From Streptomyces venezuelae (GTDB taxonomy: Bacteria; Actinomycetota; Actinomycetes; Streptomycetales; Streptomycetaceae), in assembly GCF_008642355.1 (NCBI RefSeq), contig NZ_CP029193.1:4302001-4366000 (forward strand): a stretch of DNA of 64,000 nt, read 5' to 3'. Made by a program: the position numbers and the translations under genes. How positions within the stretch are numbered: the stretch's first letter is position 1; every line of letters begins with the position of its first letter. Below, in pieces: positions 61,100 to 64,000 of this stretch. The notes below the pieces were generated by a model. That model worked only from the letters and a program-made list of their open reading frames with translations. It ran no database searches and had not been told where the DNA came from.

Positions 61100-62176
61100 C
61101 TAGCGCTTCGCGGCGACGGCGGCGAAGACCACGCCCACCCACGCCGGGTCCTGCGAGGCGAGGTGGACCGTGAGGTCGCCGCGCCGCTTGTGGCCCGCGG
61201 CCAGTGGGAAGACGTCGGAGTCGTAGCCGAGGGTGTTCGGGTACGCGGGGGTCCTGCGGGCGGGGGCCCCCGGCTCGCTGATGGTCGAGTTGAGCGCGTC
61301 ACCGGCCGGGTTGGCGGCGTCCGTCAACGGCACGGGGCGGGTGCGTCCGGACGAGGCGGCCACCGTGTCGCCGCGCCGCCCGCGGTCGCCGTCGTACGCG
61401 ACCACGCCGACGGTGCCCGCCGTCCCACCCGGCACGCCGCGCAGCCGCACCGCGTGCCGGTGGCCGCGCCCGCCGGTCGCGTCGAAGCCGTCGTACACGG
61501 CGAGGGCGCGCAGCGGTTCGGCCGCGTTCTCGTACGCCACGACCAGCGTCCAGCCGCCCCAGGCACCGGCTTTCGAGTGCCCCTTGGCGACGTTGACCTG
61601 CGCCACGGTGTACGTGCCGCCGCCCGCCGAGCGGACGAGCCGGGTCACGTCGGCTGAGGCCTGGAAGGCGTCGGCGCCGTCGGTGACGCGGTGGCCGACC
61701 GGGGTGTCGGCGATGACCGGCTTGTAGGCGCCGCCGGGCTCGGCGATCAGCACCCGCCCGTTGTCCTTGGGGGGTTTCTGCTCACCGGCCCGCAGGTTGC
61801 CGCCCCAGTACAGCCGCGCGTAGGAGACGCGGGAGTGCGGGGGCAGCCGGACCTCGCCCGTGCTGGAGTTGTAGGTGTTCGGGTCGTCGTCGACGTCGAC
61901 GTAGAACATGTCGGAGTCGTCGTTCGCACCCGGAAGGCCGCCTCGCGCACGGGCGCAGGACTCCGCCGTACGGTCCACCGCGCGGCGGCAGGTGATCGCC
62001 GAGTTGGCGGCCCGGACGATCCCGCCGTGCTGGAGCGCTCTGTAGCGCTGCGCGAAATCGATGCGCGTCTTCTCGGTGCCGGGCGGGGCGGCCGAGCCGG
62101 TCCCGGTCGCGGTGAGGCACGCGGCCAGTGCGAGGGGGATGACGAACACGCGACGCAGGCCCAGGGAGTGACGCAT
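61100..62176 (-). CDS. Secreted protein of unknown function near the EPS cluster
   Basis: 358 residues. Signal peptide (about 1-29, FVIPLALAACLTATGTGSAA). A mature beta-rich domain has SDMFYVDVDDDPNTYNSSTG, SYARLYWGGNLRAGEQKPPK, VAQVNVAKGHSKAGAWGGWT, VVAYENAAEPLRALAVYDGF and VFPLAAGHKRRGDLTVHLAS. This WGGW/LVVAYEN pattern occurs in exported beta-sandwich proteins I recall as DUF3344-like. It could bind the polymer. The start is uncertain (62176 or 62215); the binding site is weak. It lies 59 bases upstream of the GT4 operon start. Confidence 0.7.
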   Translation of the reverse strand: MRHSLGLRRVFVIPLALAACLTATGTGSAAPPGTEKTRIDFAQRYRALQHGGIVRAANSAITCRRAVDRTAESCARARGGLPGANDDSDMFYVDVDDDPNTYNSSTGEVRLPPHSRVSYARLYWGGNLRAGEQKPPKDNGRVLIAEPGGAYKPVIADTPVGHRVTDGADAFQASADVTRLVRSAGGGTYTVAQVNVAKGHSKAGAWGGWTLVVAYENAAEPLRALAVYDGFDATGGRGHRHAVRLRGVPGGTAGTVGVVAYDGDRGRRGDTVAASSGRTRPVPLTDAANPAGDALNSTISEPGAPARRTPAYPNTLGYDSDVFPLAAGHKRRGDLTVHLASQDPAWVGVVFAAVAAKR

Positions 62177-62255
62177 GACGGCGTTGGCCTTCCGAGTGTG
62201 TGAACTCTGAACCACAGCGGAGATAAGGGCGATTCACCCTGTTTGCAGGAGTCTG

Positions 62256-62278
62256 AGGGCATATAAGTGGAATGCCCT
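62256..62278. promoter_or_regulatory. Inverted repeat upstream of the third chaplin
   Basis: AGGGCAT (62256-62262) and ATGCCCT (62272-62278) are inverted repeats 9 bases apart in the 304-base divergent gap 62177-62480. The centre reads ATAAGTGGA. Candidate operator or RNA hairpin. CGTTGA also occurs at 62300-62305. Nothing else recognisable is in the gap. Confidence 0.4.
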
Positions 62279-62480
62279 AAAGGAGAGCGCAACTGTAGCC
62301 GTTGACGCGGGAGGCTCGGCCGACCTCCGGGCGTGTGTCGGATTGGTGAAGGCCCGTCACGGGCGGTTGCCGCCGCGCATCACCCGTCTGGGCGCACAAC
62401 TCGACACCGACGTCGGCAGTTGATCCCTCCAGACGGGCAGCCCGCCCGTACGTCGCATCATCACCAAGGAGCAGCACTCC

Positions 62481-62720
62481 ATGTCCCGTACCACCAAGGC
62501 TCTTGCCCTGTCCGCTGTCGCCGCCGCCGCCGTGGCCGGCTCCGCGGGCGTCGCCGCCGCCGACAGCGGCGCGCAGGGCGCTGCCACCAACTCCCCCGGC
62601 GTGATCTCGGGCAACAACGCGCAGGTTCCGATCCACGTTCCCGTCAACGTGTGCGGCAACAGCGTCAACGTCATCGGTCTGCTGAACCCGGCGTTCGGCA
62701 ACACGTGCGTCAACGACTGA
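62481..62720 (+). CDS. chpF: Short chaplin (third chaplin gene)
   Basis: 79 residues: signal peptide (about 1-27, TKALALSAVAAAAVAGSAGV), then one chaplin domain NSPGVISGNNAQVPIHVPVN, VCGNSVNVIGLLNPAFGNTC, VND with both Cys. Very close to the short chaplin at 46053 in its domain (roughly 7-8 differences over 45 residues by eye) but with a different signal peptide. ATG with AAGGAG ahead. Named by analogy with S. coelicolor chpF, the short chaplin nearest the polysaccharide genes; could equally be chpG. Confidence 0.88.
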   Translation: MSRTTKALALSAVAAAAVAGSAGVAAADSGAQGAATNSPGVISGNNAQVPIHVPVNVCGNSVNVIGLLNPAFGNTCVND

Positions 62721-62738
62721 CGCACCGTCGGTTCAGAG

Positions 62739-62768
62739 CGGCCGTCCCCGCCAAAGCGGGGGCGGCCG
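62739..62768 (+). terminator. Terminator hairpin after the third chaplin
   Basis: 62739-62751 pairs with 62756-62768 (CGGCCGTCCCCGC against GCGGGGGCGGCCG, one G-T, loop CAAA), 18 bases after the stop. No T run beyond TT. Confidence 0.75.
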
Positions 62769-62990
62769 TTCCGCGTTCCTGTCCCGGTGCGTCTGCGGCG
62801 GGACCGCCGGTGCCCCGAATGGAGTGCCGTCGCCGAACGGCCGATAGCCCGTCAGATCCCTGCTCCACCTGCGCAGATGCCCGTATGCACCTCGACTCGC
62901 CGATACGCTCCGAAGTCGCTCGGTTGCGGACGGCGCGTACCGCTTTCACGGTGATCACAAGATCTGATGCATCACCGAAAGGGACACACC

Positions 62991-63698
62991 ATGCGCGCTC
63001 TGCCTGTACGGCGCCTCGCGACCACCACCCTGTGCGCGGCGCTGCTGCTCGGCACGGCAGGACCGGCCCTCGCCTCGGTCGGCGACGCCCCACACGACCC
63101 GGCCAGGACCGTCACCAGCGCGCCCGCGGCGCCGGACCCGATGGCCCAGGTCCAGCAGCTGAGCACCATCGGAAAGGTCCTGACCCCCGTCACCGAACTG
63201 CTGACCGCCGTGCTCAAGGCGCCCGGAAACAAGCTCTCCGCCGACGAGGCCAAGAAGCACGCCGACGCGGTGAAGGCGGCCCTCGACGCGGCGGCCAAGC
63301 CGCCGGCCAAGGGGGCCACCAAGACGGCTGACGAGACGGCCGCGAAGACGACCGACGAAGCGGCCGCGAAGACGGTCGAGAAGGTGGCGCCCCAGGTCGC
63401 CGCCCGGGTCGCCGAGGCGCCGCTCGACGCCAAGGCCGACGCGGTGGCCGCGCTGCAGAAGGCGGTCGACGGCCTCCTCAAGGCCGCCACCGCGGGTGAC
63501 GCCAAGGCGGTCGTCGCCCAGGTCCCGGTGGTCGTCACCGGCCTCGTCAACTTCCTCGTCGCCTCGGTCCTGGGCGGCGGACTTCCCGCGCCGAACCTGC
63601 CGGGCCTGCCGCCTCTGCCCAAGGTGCCCGCCGAGGGCCCCGGGACGACGCCGGAACTGCCCAGGACGCCCGCATTGCCGCGGACGCCCGCGCTCTGA
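62991..63698 (+). CDS. Secreted helical protein of unknown function
   Basis: 235 residues: signal peptide (about 1-30, LATTTLCAALLLGTAGPALA), then a mainly alpha-helical, Ala/Lys-rich mature part (ADETAAKTTDEAAAKTVEKV near 110-130) and a Pro-rich C-terminus LPRTPALPRTPAL. The helical part has LSTIGKVLTPVTELLTAVLK and VVVTGLVNFLVASVLGGGLP. No enzyme motif. ATG with AAAGGG ahead. Its place beside the chaplins suggests a cell-surface or secretion-related role (inference). Confidence 0.7.
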   Translation: MRALPVRRLATTTLCAALLLGTAGPALASVGDAPHDPARTVTSAPAAPDPMAQVQQLSTIGKVLTPVTELLTAVLKAPGNKLSADEAKKHADAVKAALDAAAKPPAKGATKTADETAAKTTDEAAAKTVEKVAPQVAARVAEAPLDAKADAVAALQKAVDGLLKAATAGDAKAVVAQVPVVVTGLVNFLVASVLGGGLPAPNLPGLPPLPKVPAEGPGTTPELPRTPALPRTPAL

Positions 63699-63852
63699 TT
63701 CGTGTTCTGAATTCGAGTGGGATCAGGGAAGTTTCAGGGCCAGGGGTTTCCGTACCGTCTCGCGCTCGTTAGTCCCGGAGTAAGAGACAACAGGCGAACG
63801 ATGCCTGAACGGTGCTCCAAAAGGCGGCACGCATGTCGCCGAGGAAAGGAAC

Positions 63853-64000
63853 ATGATGAAGGCCCTGAAGGCTGCTGCAGTTCTCGCCGGTTCGATCGCC
63901 GTGGCCGGCTCCGCCGCGCCCGCGTTCGCCGCTGACCTGACACCCACCAGCCTGAACGGTGGCCTCGAATCCATCGCCGGCCAGACCCCGCACCTGCTCG
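63853..64000 (+). CDS. Secreted protein, cut by the window end
   Basis: At least 49 residues: MMKALKAAAVLAGSIAVAGS, APAFAADLT, then TSLNGGLESIAGQTPHLL. Clear signal peptide ending near AFAAD. GAGGAAAGGA lies before two in-frame ATGs (63853, 63856). The visible mature part does not yet look like a chaplin (no SPGVxSGNN). Incomplete, so the family cannot be decided. Confidence 0.6.
   Translation, partial: MMKALKAAAVLAGSIAVAGSAAPAFAADLTPTSLNGGLESIAGQTPHLL

Overview
The window is chromosomal DNA of a Streptomyces or very close relative. Coding density and GC are very high, most third codon positions are G or C, GTG and TTG starts are common, and many genes have a TANNNT hexamer about 6-8 bases before the start codon (leaderless arrangement). 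Rodlins, short and long chaplins, ECF sigma factors, an XRE-DUF397 pair and a long Ser/Thr kinase all point the same way. I saw no rRNA, tRNA, CRISPR array, prophage or complete insertion sequence.

Layout. 0-4.2 kb: two tandem NarL-type two-component pairs. 4.2-12.6 kb: cytochrome P450, a diacylglycerol-kinase-like protein, purA, a membrane-anchored PstS-like binding protein, a transmembrane Ser/Thr kinase, and a MarR/DJ-1 pair with its own operator. 12.7-16.8 kb: DUF4956 plus VTC-domain pair, an OmpR-type two-component system and a small secreted protein. 17-26 kb: class III aminotransferase, GntR regulator fused into an operon with a GT2/membrane glycosyltransferase, small conserved proteins, SLATT protein, EbfC, RecR and DUF5063. 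25.9-28.9 kb: a decaying accessory island (XRE, DUF397, a frameshifted HTH gene, an internally deleted Uma2 gene). 29-39 kb: ask-asd, a SigE-family sigma factor and its membrane partner, SURF1, an S9 peptidase, a methyltransferase and a GNAT-like protein. 38.7-44.6 kb: an envelope-stress-like locus (SigB/F-type sigma, AmaP, DUF6286, a small membrane protein, two separate Asp23-family proteins, ECF sigma, a zinc-motif anti-sigma-like protein fused to an Asp23-like region) and an HATPase regulator. 44.7-64 kb: the aerial-hypha surface locus, with divergent rodlins, a short and a long chaplin, a Wzx/Wzy-type exopolysaccharide (EPS) cluster, another short chaplin and two further secreted proteins.

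How it fits together. The 44.7-64 kb block carries the rodlet/chaplin sheath genes around a complete set for making an extracellular polysaccharide: initiating sugar-phosphate transferase, two GT4 transferases, a MurJ-like flippase, an O-antigen-ligase-type polymerase, a Wzz-like chain protein, a deacetylase, a FemAB/CelD-like acyltransferase, a GH26-like secreted hydrolase, and an ATP-grasp/flavoprotein pair of unknown job. From memory, the order chpF - polysaccharide genes - chpA - chpD - rdlA/rdlB resembles the S. coelicolor SCO2705-SCO2719 region, while 6-33 kb resembles SCO3629-SCO3612. If so, two blocks that are apart in S. coelicolor are neighbours here.

Start codons were chosen by ribosome-binding-site spacing, overlap with the upstream gene, or a leaderless promoter. 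Residue positions are approximate. All family assignments are by eye.
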